NCBI RefSeq assembly: GCF_916700565.1
Contig: NZ_CAKAKO010000002.1
Location: 496,001 to 560,000, forward strand
Direction of reading: 5' to 3'
Length of the DNA stretch: 64,000 nt
DNA from: Xenophilus sp. Marseille-Q4582
GTDB lineage: Bacteria > Pseudomonadota > Gammaproteobacteria > Burkholderiales > Burkholderiaceae_C
Under the pieces are notes generated by a model. It made no database searches. It was not told where the DNA came from and saw only the letters and a program-made list of their open reading frames with translations. Every line of letters starts with the position of its first letter. The stretch's first letter is position 1. Positions 54,248 to 62,526 of the stretch are shown piece after piece. Both the position numbers and the translations under genes were made by a program.

Positions 54248-55699
54248 ATGAGCGACATCCAGATGCTGATCGGCGGCGCCCCGCGCGCCGCGTCCAACGG
54301 CGCCACCTTCACGCGCCGCAACCCGCTGGACGGCAGCGTGGCCACCACCGCGCCCGCCGCCACGCCCGAAGACGCCAGGGCCGCCGTCGATGCCGCCGCG
54401 CAGGCCTTCCCGGCCTGGGCCGCACTGGGCCCGGGCGCGCGCCGCGCGCTGCTGCTCAAGGCCGCCGATGCGCTGGATGCACGCACGCCCGATTTCATCG
54501 CCGCCATGGCCGCCGAGACCGGCGCCACCGCGCTGTGGGCCGGCTTCAACGCCCATCTGGCCGCCGACATGCTGCGCGAGGCCGCCTCGCTGACCACGCA
54601 GATCAGCGGCGAGGTGATCCCGTCCAACGTGCCCGGCAGCCTGGCGATGGCGCAGCGCGTGCCGGCCGGCGTGGTGCTGGGCATCGCGCCCTGGAATGCG
54701 CCGGTCATCCTGGCCACGCGCGCCATCGCCACGCCGCTGGCCTGCGGCAACACGGTGGTGCTCAAGGGCTCGGAGCTGAGCCCGCACACGCACGGCCTGA
54801 TCATCGAGTCGCTGCAGGAGGCGGGCCTGCCACCGGGCGTCGTCAACTTCGTGACCAACGCGCCGGCTGACGCCGGCCCGGTGGTCGAAGCCATGGTCGC
54901 GCACCCGGCCGTGCGGCGCGTGAATTTCACGGGCTCCACCAAAGTGGGTCGCATCATTGCGCAGCTGGGCGCGAAGTACCTCAAGCAATGCGTGCTGGAG
55001 TTGGGCGGCAAGGCGCCCTTCGTGGTGCTCGACGATGCCGACCTGGACGCCGCCGTGGCCGCCTGCGCCTTTGGCAGCTTCATGAACTCGGGCCAGATCT
55101 GCATGTCCACCGAGCGCATCATCGTGGACCAGGCCGTGGCCGACGCCTTCGTCGAGAAGTTCGTGGCCAAGTCCAAGGCCCTGCCGCTGGGCGATCCGCG
55201 CCAGGGGCCGGTGGTGCTGGGCTCGGTGGTGGACATGGCGACGGTGGAGCGCTGCAACCGCCTGATCGACGACGCGCTGGCCAAGGGCGCCAGGCTGCTG
55301 TGCGGCGGCAAGGCCGACAGCACGCTGATCCCGGCCACGGTGCTGGACCATGTGACGCCCGAGATGGCCATCTACCGCGAGGAGAGCTTCGGCCCCGTGA
55401 AGCCCATCGTGCGCGTGAAAGGCACCGAAGAGGCCATCGCCTGCGCCAACGACAACGAGTTCGGCCTCTCGGCCGCCGTCTTCGGCCGCGACGCGGCGCG
55501 TGCCTACGCGGTGGCACAGCGCATCGAGTCGGGCATCTGCCATGTCAACGGCCCCACGGTGCACGACGAGGCGCAGATGCCCTTCGGCGGCGTCAAAGCC
55601 TCGGGCTACGGCCGCTTCGGCGGCCGCGCCGGCATCGAGGCCTTCACCGAGCTGCGCTGGATCACGGTGCAGACCGCGCCGCGCCACTACCCGTTCTGA
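54248..55699 (+). CDS. Aromatic aldehyde dehydrogenase (vanillin/salicylaldehyde type)
   Basis: A 483-residue NAD(P)-dependent aldehyde dehydrogenase. GIAPWNAPVIL near residue 145, FTGSTKVGRIIA near residue 226, the general base in VLELGGKAPFVV and the catalytic cysteine in NSGQICMSTERIIVD near residue 282 are intact, and AQMPFGGVKASGYGRFGG is near the end. The overall sequence looks closest to the vanillin and salicylaldehyde dehydrogenase branch. With a coniferyl-alcohol-dehydrogenase-like enzyme next to it, coniferaldehyde or a similar aldehyde is the likely substrate, which is inference. Confidence 0.88.
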   Translation: MSDIQMLIGGAPRAASNGATFTRRNPLDGSVATTAPAATPEDARAAVDAAAQAFPAWAALGPGARRALLLKAADALDARTPDFIAAMAAETGATALWAGFNAHLAADMLREAASLTTQISGEVIPSNVPGSLAMAQRVPAGVVLGIAPWNAPVILATRAIATPLACGNTVVLKGSELSPHTHGLIIESLQEAGLPPGVVNFVTNAPADAGPVVEAMVAHPAVRRVNFTGSTKVGRIIAQLGAKYLKQCVLELGGKAPFVVLDDADLDAAVAACAFGSFMNSGQICMSTERIIVDQAVADAFVEKFVAKSKALPLGDPRQGPVVLGSVVDMATVERCNRLIDDALAKGARLLCGGKADSTLIPATVLDHVTPEMAIYREESFGPVKPIVRVKGTEEAIACANDNEFGLSAAVFGRDAARAYAVAQRIESGICHVNGPTVHDEAQMPFGGVKASGYGRFGGRAGIEAFTELRWITVQTAPRHYPF

Positions 55700-55722
55700 A
55701 CGGCCCTTTGAGAGAGACGAAC

Positions 55723-56505
55723 ATGCTGCAAGGCAAGAAGTTATTGATCACCGGGGTGTCCTCCGGCATCGGTGAAGAGACGGCGCGCATCGCGCGCGCG
55801 CAGGGCGCCACCGTCATCGGCGTGGACGTGAACCCGCCGAAGGTGGAGGTGGACCAGTTCCTGCGCGCCGACCTGGGCGAGCGCGCCTCCATCGACGCGC
55901 TGCTGGCGCAACTGCAGCTGTTGCCCTATGGGCTGGACGGCCTGGCCAACATCGCTGGCCTGCCGCCCACGCGGCCGGCGCCGCAGGTGCTGCGCGTGAA
56001 CCTGGTGGGCCTGAAATACCTCACGCGGGGCGTGCTGCCCAAGCTCGCGGATGGCGCGTCCATCGTCAACCTGGCCTCGCTGGCCGGTGTGGGCTGGCCC
56101 GAGGCCGTGCCGGCCATCCGCGCCAGCGAGTCGCTGGACTTCGAGAGCGTGGAGGCCTTCTGTGCCGCGCACGGCATCGAGGGCGCGCGCAGCTACTTCT
56201 TCTCGAAGGAGGCGCTGATCGCCTGGACGCTGCAGAACCGCTGGACCTGGCGCGCCCGCGGCATCCGCATGAATGCCGTGAGCCCGGGCCCGGTGGACAC
56301 GCCCATCCTCCAGGACTTCATCGAGACCCTGGGCGCGCGTGCCGAGGAAGACATGAAGACCATGGACCGCCCGGGCCGCGCCACCGACATCGCACCCGTG
56401 GTGGCCTTCCTGCTCAGCGATGGCTCGGGCTGGCTGCGCGGCGCCAACCTGCCCGTGGACGGCGGCATGCATTCGCACATCCTGGTGCAGCAGCACGGCC
56501 TGTGA
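55723..56505 (+). CDS. Coniferyl-alcohol dehydrogenase-like short-chain dehydrogenase
   Basis: A 260-residue SDR. The cofactor motif is [18 protein letters not shown] with VIGVDV after it, NIAG near residue 82 is the structural motif, the catalytic serine lies in [10 protein letters not shown] near residue 109, and the tyrosine and lysine lie in [12 protein letters not shown]. An extra segment between serine and tyrosine (from about 120 to 155) and the [17 protein letters not shown] block resemble CalA coniferyl-alcohol dehydrogenase; 3-alpha-hydroxysteroid dehydrogenase is the alternative. It is 23 bases after the aldehyde dehydrogenase and 52 before proA. Confidence 0.83.
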   Translation: MLQGKKLLITGVSSGIGEETARIARAQGATVIGVDVNPPKVEVDQFLRADLGERASIDALLAQLQLLPYGLDGLANIAGLPPTRPAPQVLRVNLVGLKYLTRGVLPKLADGASIVNLASLAGVGWPEAVPAIRASESLDFESVEAFCAAHGIEGARSYFFSKEALIAWTLQNRWTWRARGIRMNAVSPGPVDTPILQDFIETLGARAEEDMKTMDRPGRATDIAPVVAFLLSDGSGWLRGANLPVDGGMHSHILVQQHGL

Positions 56506-56557
56506 GCGCAAAGCCGGCGGCCGGCAGCCGCCGGTGCGAAGTGAGAAAATCGGCGGC

Positions 56558-57841
56558 ATGAACGCGAGCAATGTCACCGAGCTCATGAACCTGCTGGGCC
56601 TGCAGGCCCGCACGGCCGCCGCCCTGATGGCCAAGGCCAGCGCCGCGCGCAAGAACGCGGCGCTGCGCGCGCTGGCGCGCCGCCTGCGCGAGGCCGGGCC
56701 GCGGCTGGCCGAGGCCAACGCGCTGGATCTGGCGCGCGCCGAGGGCGCAGGCCTGGCCGCGCCGATGGTCGACCGCCTGCGCCTGACGCCCAAGGTCATC
56801 GAGACCGTGGCGCTGGGCTGTGAGCAACTGGCGGCCATGCCCGACCTGATCGGCGACATCGTTGGCCTGAAGGAGCAGCCCAGCGGCATCCGCGTGGGCC
56901 AGATGCGCGTGCCCATCGGCGTCTTCGGCATGATCTACGAGAGCCGGCCGAACGTGACGATCGAGGCCGCGAGCCTGGCCATCAAGAGCGGCAACGCGGC
57001 CATCCTGCGCGGCGGCTCGGAGGCCATCGACTCGAACAAGGCGCTGGCCGCGCTGGTGCGCGAGGCGCTGGCCGAGGCCGGCCTGCCCGGGGACGCGGTG
57101 CAGCTGGTGCCCACCACCGACCGCGCCGCCGTCGGCCGCCTGATCGCGATGCCCGAATACGTGGACGTGATCATCCCGCGCGGCGGCAAGGGCTTGATCG
57201 AGCGCATCAGCGCCGAGGCCAAGGTGCCCGTCATCAAGCACCTGGACGGCAACTGCCACACCTACGTGGACGACATGGCCGACCTGGACATGGCCGTGAA
57301 GGTGGTCGACAACGCCAAGACCCAGAAATACAGCCCCTGCAACGCCACCGAAGGCCTGCTGGTGGCGCGCGGCGTGGCGGCCGCGTTCCTGCCGCGCATC
57401 GGCGCCGTGTTCGCGGCCAAGGGCGTGGAAATGCGCTGCGACGCCGAGGCCGCGGCGCTGCTCCAGGGCCTGGCCGGCCAGCCGAAGATCGTGCCCGCCA
57501 CCGAGCAGGACTGGTCCGAGGAATACCTCGCGCCCATCATCAGCATCAAAGTGGTGGCCGGCATCGATGAGGCCATCGACCACATCAACCGCTACTCCAG
57601 CCACCACACCGACGCCATCCTCACGCGCGACCACGTGCATGCGCAGCGCTTCCTGCGCGAGGTAGATTCGGCCAGCGTGATGGTCAACGCGAGCACGCGC
57701 TTCGCCGACGGCTTCGAATTCGGCCTGGGCGCCGAAATCGGCATCAGCACCGACAAGTTCCACGCACGCGGGCCGGTGGGCATCGAGGGCCTGACCTCGC
57801 TCAAGTACGTAGTGCTGGGCCAGGGCGAAATCAGGGGCTGA
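56558..57841 (+). CDS. proA: Glutamate-5-semialdehyde dehydrogenase (gamma-glutamyl phosphate reductase)
   Basis: A 427-residue enzyme of proline synthesis reducing gamma-glutamyl phosphate. [23 protein letters not shown] near residue 105 (in blocks), [32 protein letters not shown] near residue 222 and the catalytic cysteine in [12 protein letters not shown] near residue 260 are canonical, as is [16 protein letters not shown] at the end. It is a core gene that probably followed holA ancestrally. A weak AAGTGAG precedes the start. Confidence 0.95.
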   Translation: MNASNVTELMNLLGLQARTAAALMAKASAARKNAALRALARRLREAGPRLAEANALDLARAEGAGLAAPMVDRLRLTPKVIETVALGCEQLAAMPDLIGDIVGLKEQPSGIRVGQMRVPIGVFGMIYESRPNVTIEAASLAIKSGNAAILRGGSEAIDSNKALAALVREALAEAGLPGDAVQLVPTTDRAAVGRLIAMPEYVDVIIPRGGKGLIERISAEAKVPVIKHLDGNCHTYVDDMADLDMAVKVVDNAKTQKYSPCNATEGLLVARGVAAAFLPRIGAVFAAKGVEMRCDAEAAALLQGLAGQPKIVPATEQDWSEEYLAPIISIKVVAGIDEAIDHINRYSSHHTDAILTRDHVHAQRFLREVDSASVMVNASTRFADGFEFGLGAEIGISTDKFHARGPVGIEGLTSLKYVVLGQGEIRG

Positions 57842-57884
57842 CAGCGAACAGCCAAGCCGCGCGACGGGGCGGCCGGGAGGGCGG

Positions 57885-59363
57885 ATGAAGATCATCATTC
57901 TCGGTGCGGGCCGCATCGGCGAAAGCGTGGCGGCCACGCTGGTGTCCGAGCAGAACGACATCACGGTCATCGACCAGAACGGGCCGCGCCTGCGCGAGCT
58001 GGAAAGCCGCTTCGAGTTGCGCGGCGTGGTGGGCAACGGCATCGAGCCGGCCCTGCTGGAAGAGGCGGGCGCGCGCGACACCGACATGCTCATCGCCTGC
58101 GCGGCGCAGGACGAGACCAACCTGGTCGCCTGCAAGATCGCGCAGCAGGTGTTCAACATCCCCACCCGCATCGCGCGCGTGCGTTCCGAGGCCTTCGCCG
58201 GCGACTCGCCGCTGCTGTCGCGCGAAGGCTTTGCGGTCGATCGCGTGATCCGCCCCGAGGAATCGCTCACACGCTACATCGTGCGGCTGATCGACTACCC
58301 CGAGGCCTTGCAGGTGCACGAGTTCGCAGGCGGCATGGCCAGCCTGGTGTCGGTGCGCGCGGTGGCCGGCGCGCCGCTGGTGGGCTGCCATGTGGATGAA
58401 CTCGGCGTGCATGCGCCGGCCGAGGGCACGCGCATCGTGGCGCTGTACCGGCGCCAGGAAGACGGGCCCGACCGTTTCATTCCGGCCGCGCACCGCAGCG
58501 TGATCGAGCCCGGCGACGAGGTCTTCGTGCTGGCCGCGCGCAAGAACCTGCGCACCGCGCTCGCGGCGTTGCACCGGCGCGATGCGAACACGCCTCGCAC
58601 CGTGCAGCGCGCCACCATCGCGGGCGGCGGCCGCGTGGGCCTGCGGCTGGCGCAGCAGCTGCACGAGGTCTTCCCCGGCCTGCAGATCAAGCTGATCGAG
58701 CGCGACCCCGAGCGCTGCGTGCTACTGGCGGCGCAGCTGCCTTCGTCGGTGATGGTGCTGCAGGGCGATGCCACCGACGAAGAGCTGATGGGCGACGAAA
58801 GCGTGGGCGAGACGGACTTTTTCCTGGCCCTCACCAGCGACGACGAAGACAACATCATGGGCGCGCTGCTGGCCAAGCGCATGGGCGCGCGGCGCGTGCT
58901 GGCGCTCATCAACCGCCGCAGCTATGCCGACCTGATCCACGGTACGCAGATCGACATCGCGCTCACGCCCTCGCAGACCCTGCTCGGCGAGCTGCTGGCC
59001 TTCGTGCGGCGCGGCGACGTGCAGGTGGTGCACAGCCTGCGCCGTGGCGTGGCCGAGGCCATGGAGATCGTGGCGCGCGGCGACGCGCGCACCTCGCGCG
59101 TGGTGGGGCGGCGCGTGGCCGACATCAAGCTGCCGAAGGAGGCGCATTTCGGGCTGATCCTGCGCGGGCTGCCGGACCCGGACGCCGCCCACGACGCGCA
59201 GGCGGCCCGGGCCGAGGCGGACGAGCCGCCGGAGCCCGAGGTCATCGTGCCCCACGCCGGCACGGTGATCGAGCACGGCGACCATGTGGTCATCTTCATG
59301 CCGCGCAAGCGGCTGGTGCGCGAAGTGGAAAAGCTCTTCCGCGTGGCACCGACCTTCTTCTGA
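57885..59363 (+). CDS. trkA: Trk potassium transporter, NAD-binding subunit TrkA
   Basis: A 492-residue cytoplasmic gating subunit with two RCK modules. The first Rossmann motif is IIILGAGRIGESVA (7-14), the second GGGRVGLRLAQQ near residue 246, each followed by a TrkA-C domain. Acidic residues closing the NAD-binding strands (VIDQNG, LIERDPERC) are present. An alanine- and glutamate-rich linker near residue 430 is longer than usual. It is followed by trkH 19 bases downstream, so both parts of the K+ uptake system are made together. The ribosome-binding site is GGGAGGG. Confidence 0.95.
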   Translation: MKIIILGAGRIGESVAATLVSEQNDITVIDQNGPRLRELESRFELRGVVGNGIEPALLEEAGARDTDMLIACAAQDETNLVACKIAQQVFNIPTRIARVRSEAFAGDSPLLSREGFAVDRVIRPEESLTRYIVRLIDYPEALQVHEFAGGMASLVSVRAVAGAPLVGCHVDELGVHAPAEGTRIVALYRRQEDGPDRFIPAAHRSVIEPGDEVFVLAARKNLRTALAALHRRDANTPRTVQRATIAGGGRVGLRLAQQLHEVFPGLQIKLIERDPERCVLLAAQLPSSVMVLQGDATDEELMGDESVGETDFFLALTSDDEDNIMGALLAKRMGARRVLALINRRSYADLIHGTQIDIALTPSQTLLGELLAFVRRGDVQVVHSLRRGVAEAMEIVARGDARTSRVVGRRVADIKLPKEAHFGLILRGLPDPDAAHDAQAARAEADEPPEPEVIVPHAGTVIEHGDHVVIFMPRKRLVREVEKLFRVAPTFF

Positions 59364-59382
59364 CGCCGCCCGCCCGCGCGCC

Positions 59383-60849
59383 ATGACCGACCTGCTGCCC
59401 GTGCTGCGCCTGCTGGGTGCGCTGATCACGCTGTTCTCCCTGGCGTTCCTGCTGCCCGCCGGCGTGTCGTGGGTGCAGGGCGACGGGCTGCTGGGCTTCT
59501 GGCTGGGCGCCGCCGGCGCCACCTTCGGCGCCGGGGCCTGGCTGTGGGCCGGCCTGCATGCCTACCGCAGCGAGCTGCGCGCGCGGCACGGCGTGATCCT
59601 GGTGTCGGCCACCTGGCTCGTGCTGCCGCTGGTGGCCTGCCTGCCGCTGATGATGGTGCTGCACGCCATCGGCCGCGAGCTGGACTTTTCCTATGCCTAT
59701 TTCGAGGCCGTCTCGGGCCTCACGACCTCCGGCGCCACCGTGCTGCAGGGGCTGGATTCGCTGCCGCTGTCCATCAATGTCTGGCGCACCTTCCTGCAGT
59801 GGATCGGCGGCATGGGCATCCTGGTGCTGGCCGTGGCCGTGCTGCCCATGTTCGGCATGGGGGGCAGCCAGATGTTCCGCGCCGAGGTGGCGGGCCCCAT
59901 CAAGGACAACCGCCTCACGCCGCGCATCACGCAGACCGCCAAGGGGCTGTGGGGCATCTACGTGAGCCTGTCGGTGGCCTGCTTCCTGGCCTACTGGGCC
60001 GGCGGCATGACCCCCATGGACGCGCTGATGCACATGTTCACCACCGTGAGCCTGGGGGGACTGTCCTCGCACGATTCGAGTTTCGGCTATTTCGATTCCC
60101 CGCTGCTGGAAGGCATTGCGATCGTCTTCATGCTGGCGGGCAGCGGCAGCTTCGCGCTGTACTTCGTCGCCCTGCGCAAGCGCAGCCTGCGCATCTGCTG
60201 GCGCGACATCGAGCTGCGCGCCACGATGCTGGCGCTGCTGGGGGGCGGGGCGATCGTCTCGCTGGTATTGCTGGCGCAGGGCGAACACGCCCCGCTCGAC
60301 GCGGTGCGGCATGGCTTCTTCAATGCCATCTCCATTGGCAGCACGACCGGCTTCGCGTCGCAGGACTTCCTGCTCTGGCCGGCCTTCGCGCCGCTGTTCA
60401 TGCTGATGCTCTCGGGCGTGGCCACCAGCGCGGGCTCGGCCGGCTGCGGGATCAAGATGGTGCGCGTGCTGATCCTGCTCAAGCAGGCGCGGCGCGAGAT
60501 GACGCGGCTGGCCCACCCGCGCGCGGTGCAGCCCGTGACCCTGGGCGCCACGGTGGTCGAGCACCGAGACATCTTTGCCGTGCTGGCCTTCATGCTGGTC
60601 TATGGCGGCACCATCGTCGTGCTGGGCATGGCGATGGTGCTGTCGGGGCTGGACCCGGTCACGGCCTTCAGCTCGGTGATCGCCAGCGTCAACTGCATGG
60701 GGCCGGGCCTGGGGCAGGTGGGGCCGGCCGGGCACTACGGCGTGCTCACCGACTTCCAGGTCTGGGTCTGCTCCGTCGCCATGGTGCTGGGCCGGCTGGA
60801 GATGCTGAGCCTGATCGCGCTGCTCACGCCCTCGTTCTGGCGGCATTGA
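59383..60849 (+). CDS. trkH: Trk potassium transporter, channel subunit TrkH
   Basis: A 488-residue membrane subunit with about ten to twelve helices. Four pore-loop repeats can be seen: FEAVSGLTTSGATVLQG near residue 107, FTTVSLGGLSSHDSSFGYF near residue 220, FNAISIGSTTGFASQDF near residue 315 and VIASVNCMGPGLGQVG near residue 430. WIGGMGILVLAVAVLPMFG is a conserved TrkH block. Together with TrkA it takes up potassium using the proton or sodium gradient and ATP. Confidence 0.95.
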   Translation: MTDLLPVLRLLGALITLFSLAFLLPAGVSWVQGDGLLGFWLGAAGATFGAGAWLWAGLHAYRSELRARHGVILVSATWLVLPLVACLPLMMVLHAIGRELDFSYAYFEAVSGLTTSGATVLQGLDSLPLSINVWRTFLQWIGGMGILVLAVAVLPMFGMGGSQMFRAEVAGPIKDNRLTPRITQTAKGLWGIYVSLSVACFLAYWAGGMTPMDALMHMFTTVSLGGLSSHDSSFGYFDSPLLEGIAIVFMLAGSGSFALYFVALRKRSLRICWRDIELRATMLALLGGGAIVSLVLLAQGEHAPLDAVRHGFFNAISIGSTTGFASQDFLLWPAFAPLFMLMLSGVATSAGSAGCGIKMVRVLILLKQARREMTRLAHPRAVQPVTLGATVVEHRDIFAVLAFMLVYGGTIVVLGMAMVLSGLDPVTAFSSVIASVNCMGPGLGQVGPAGHYGVLTDFQVWVCSVAMVLGRLEMLSLIALLTPSFWRH

Positions 60850-61001
60850 GCGCCGGGGATGGAGCCGGCAGGCCGGGGCGGGCAGGCGGGCGCGTTTCGA
60901 TTCGCGGGGCGGTGCTTGCAAGCCGGGGCCGTCATCCCCATTTCCTACAATCCCGCTCAAGATTCCTCGCCGCCCAGCACAAGTCCAACAAGGTCGCCCG
61001 A

Positions 61002-62285
61002 ATGGTCCCCCACCTCGTCACCGCCCTGACCGGCCCCCTCAATGAACTGGAGCAGCGCGTGCTCGAAGGCATGCCGGCCATCGAGCGCTGGTTCCGCCTC
61101 GAATGGATGGAGCACACGCCGCCCTTCTACACCTCGGTGGACGTGCGCAACGCGGGTTTCAAGCTGGCGCCGGTGGACACCAACTTCTTCCCGCGCGGCT
61201 GGCACAACCTGACGCAGCCCATGCTGCCACTGGCCGTGCAGGCGGCCCAGGCGGCCATCGAGAAGATCTGTCCGGAGGCGCGCAACCTGCTCATCATTCC
61301 GGACAACAAGCTCAAGACGACGTCTTATTACAGCAACCTGGCGCGATTGGCGCACATCTTCCGGCTGGCTGGCCTGAACGTGAAGGTCGGTTCCATCGAC
61401 CCGGCCATCAAGAGCGCCAAGAAGATCGAGCTGCCCAGCGGCGAACTGCTGCTGCTCGAGCCCGTGGTGCGCACCAAGCGCCGCCTGGGCATCAAGAATT
61501 TCGACCCCTGCACCATCCTCTTGAACACCGACCTGGCGGCCGGCACGCCCGGCATCCTGGAAGACCTGCACGAGCAGTACCTGCTGCCGCCGCTGCACGC
61601 GGGCTGGTCGGTGCGCCGCAAGAGCCACCATTTCCACAGCTATGAGGAAGTGTCCAAGCGCTTCGGCAAGCTGCTGGGCATCGACCCCTGGCTGATCCAG
61701 CCCATCTGGGCCAAGGCCGAGGACGTTGACCTGACGCGCGGCAGCGGCACCGAGGGCCTGGCCGCGCAGGTGGATGCCGTGCTGGCCAAGGTGCGCCGCA
61801 AGTACAAGGAATACGGCATCAACGAGAAGCCTTTCGTCATCGTGAAGGCCGACAACGGCGCCAGCAGCATGCCGATCCTGACCGTGCGCGACGCCCGGGA
61901 GTTCGAGGCGCTGGTGGCCTCGCTCAAGGGCAAGGGCGAGAGCGAAGGCGACATCGACGTGCTGGTGCAGGAAGGCGTGCGCACCAGCGAGCGCGTGAAC
62001 GACGGCGTGGCCGAGCCCGTGGTCTACATGATGGACCGCTACGTGGTGGGCGGCTTCTACCGCGTGCATCCCGACCGCGGCAGTGACGAGAACCTGGCCA
62101 TCGCCGGCGCCAGCTTCGTGCCGCTGGGCTTCCCCGACAGCGCGCACCTGCCGCAGCCCGGCGCCAGGCTCACGGCCAGTGCGCCCAACCGCTTCTACAT
62201 GTACGGCGTGATCGGCCGCCTGGCGATGGTGGCCGGCGCCTACGAACTCGAAGCGACCAATCCCGAGGCCGAAGTCTACGAATGA
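61002..62285 (+). CDS. gshA: Glutamate-cysteine ligase (Acidithiobacillus/betaproteobacterial type)
   Basis: A 427-residue enzyme for the first step of glutathione synthesis, of the class first described in Acidithiobacillus and unlike E. coli GshA. SVDVRNAGFKLAPVDTNFFPRGWHNL near residue 45 (in blocks), LIIPDNKLKTTSYYSNLARL, LLNTDLAAGTPGILEDLH and FVIVKADNGASSMPILTV are typical. TACAAT at 60946-60951 is a likely -10 box, with a weak -35. The gene stands alone, followed by a promoter and kup; the glutathione synthetase gene is not in the window. Confidence 0.93.
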   Translation: MVPHLVTALTGPLNELEQRVLEGMPAIERWFRLEWMEHTPPFYTSVDVRNAGFKLAPVDTNFFPRGWHNLTQPMLPLAVQAAQAAIEKICPEARNLLIIPDNKLKTTSYYSNLARLAHIFRLAGLNVKVGSIDPAIKSAKKIELPSGELLLLEPVVRTKRRLGIKNFDPCTILLNTDLAAGTPGILEDLHEQYLLPPLHAGWSVRRKSHHFHSYEEVSKRFGKLLGIDPWLIQPIWAKAEDVDLTRGSGTEGLAAQVDAVLAKVRRKYKEYGINEKPFVIVKADNGASSMPILTVRDAREFEALVASLKGKGESEGDIDVLVQEGVRTSERVNDGVAEPVVYMMDRYVVGGFYRVHPDRGSDENLAIAGASFVPLGFPDSAHLPQPGARLTASAPNRFYMYGVIGRLAMVAGAYELEATNPEAEVYE

Positions 62286-62356
62286 GCCGCGCGGGCGGCC
62301 CGCCACCCACCGTGGCGGCCAGCCCACACCGCGGCAGGGCCACGGCGCGCGCGGGC

Positions 62357-62384
62357 TTGCCGGCGCCCGCGCGGCTGGGACAAT
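62357..62384 (+). promoter_or_regulatory. Candidate kup promoter
   Basis: TTGCCG at 62357-62362 and GACAAT at 62379-62384 with a 16-base spacer form a reasonable sigma-70 promoter in an otherwise GC-rich gap, about 140 bases ahead of the kup start. No terminator for gshA is visible in this gap. Confidence 0.5.
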
Positions 62385-62526
62385 AGCGGCCCCACAGCAA
62401 CGGACCCGCCCAGCGGAGAAGCATGCCTGCGGCGTCCCGCCGCACCCCTGAAGCGCGCATCGTCGTTCTGCACGCCTGCCGTCCCGGTGCAGGCGCCGCG
62501 CGCCCTCCGCCGGTCCCCCCGACCTC

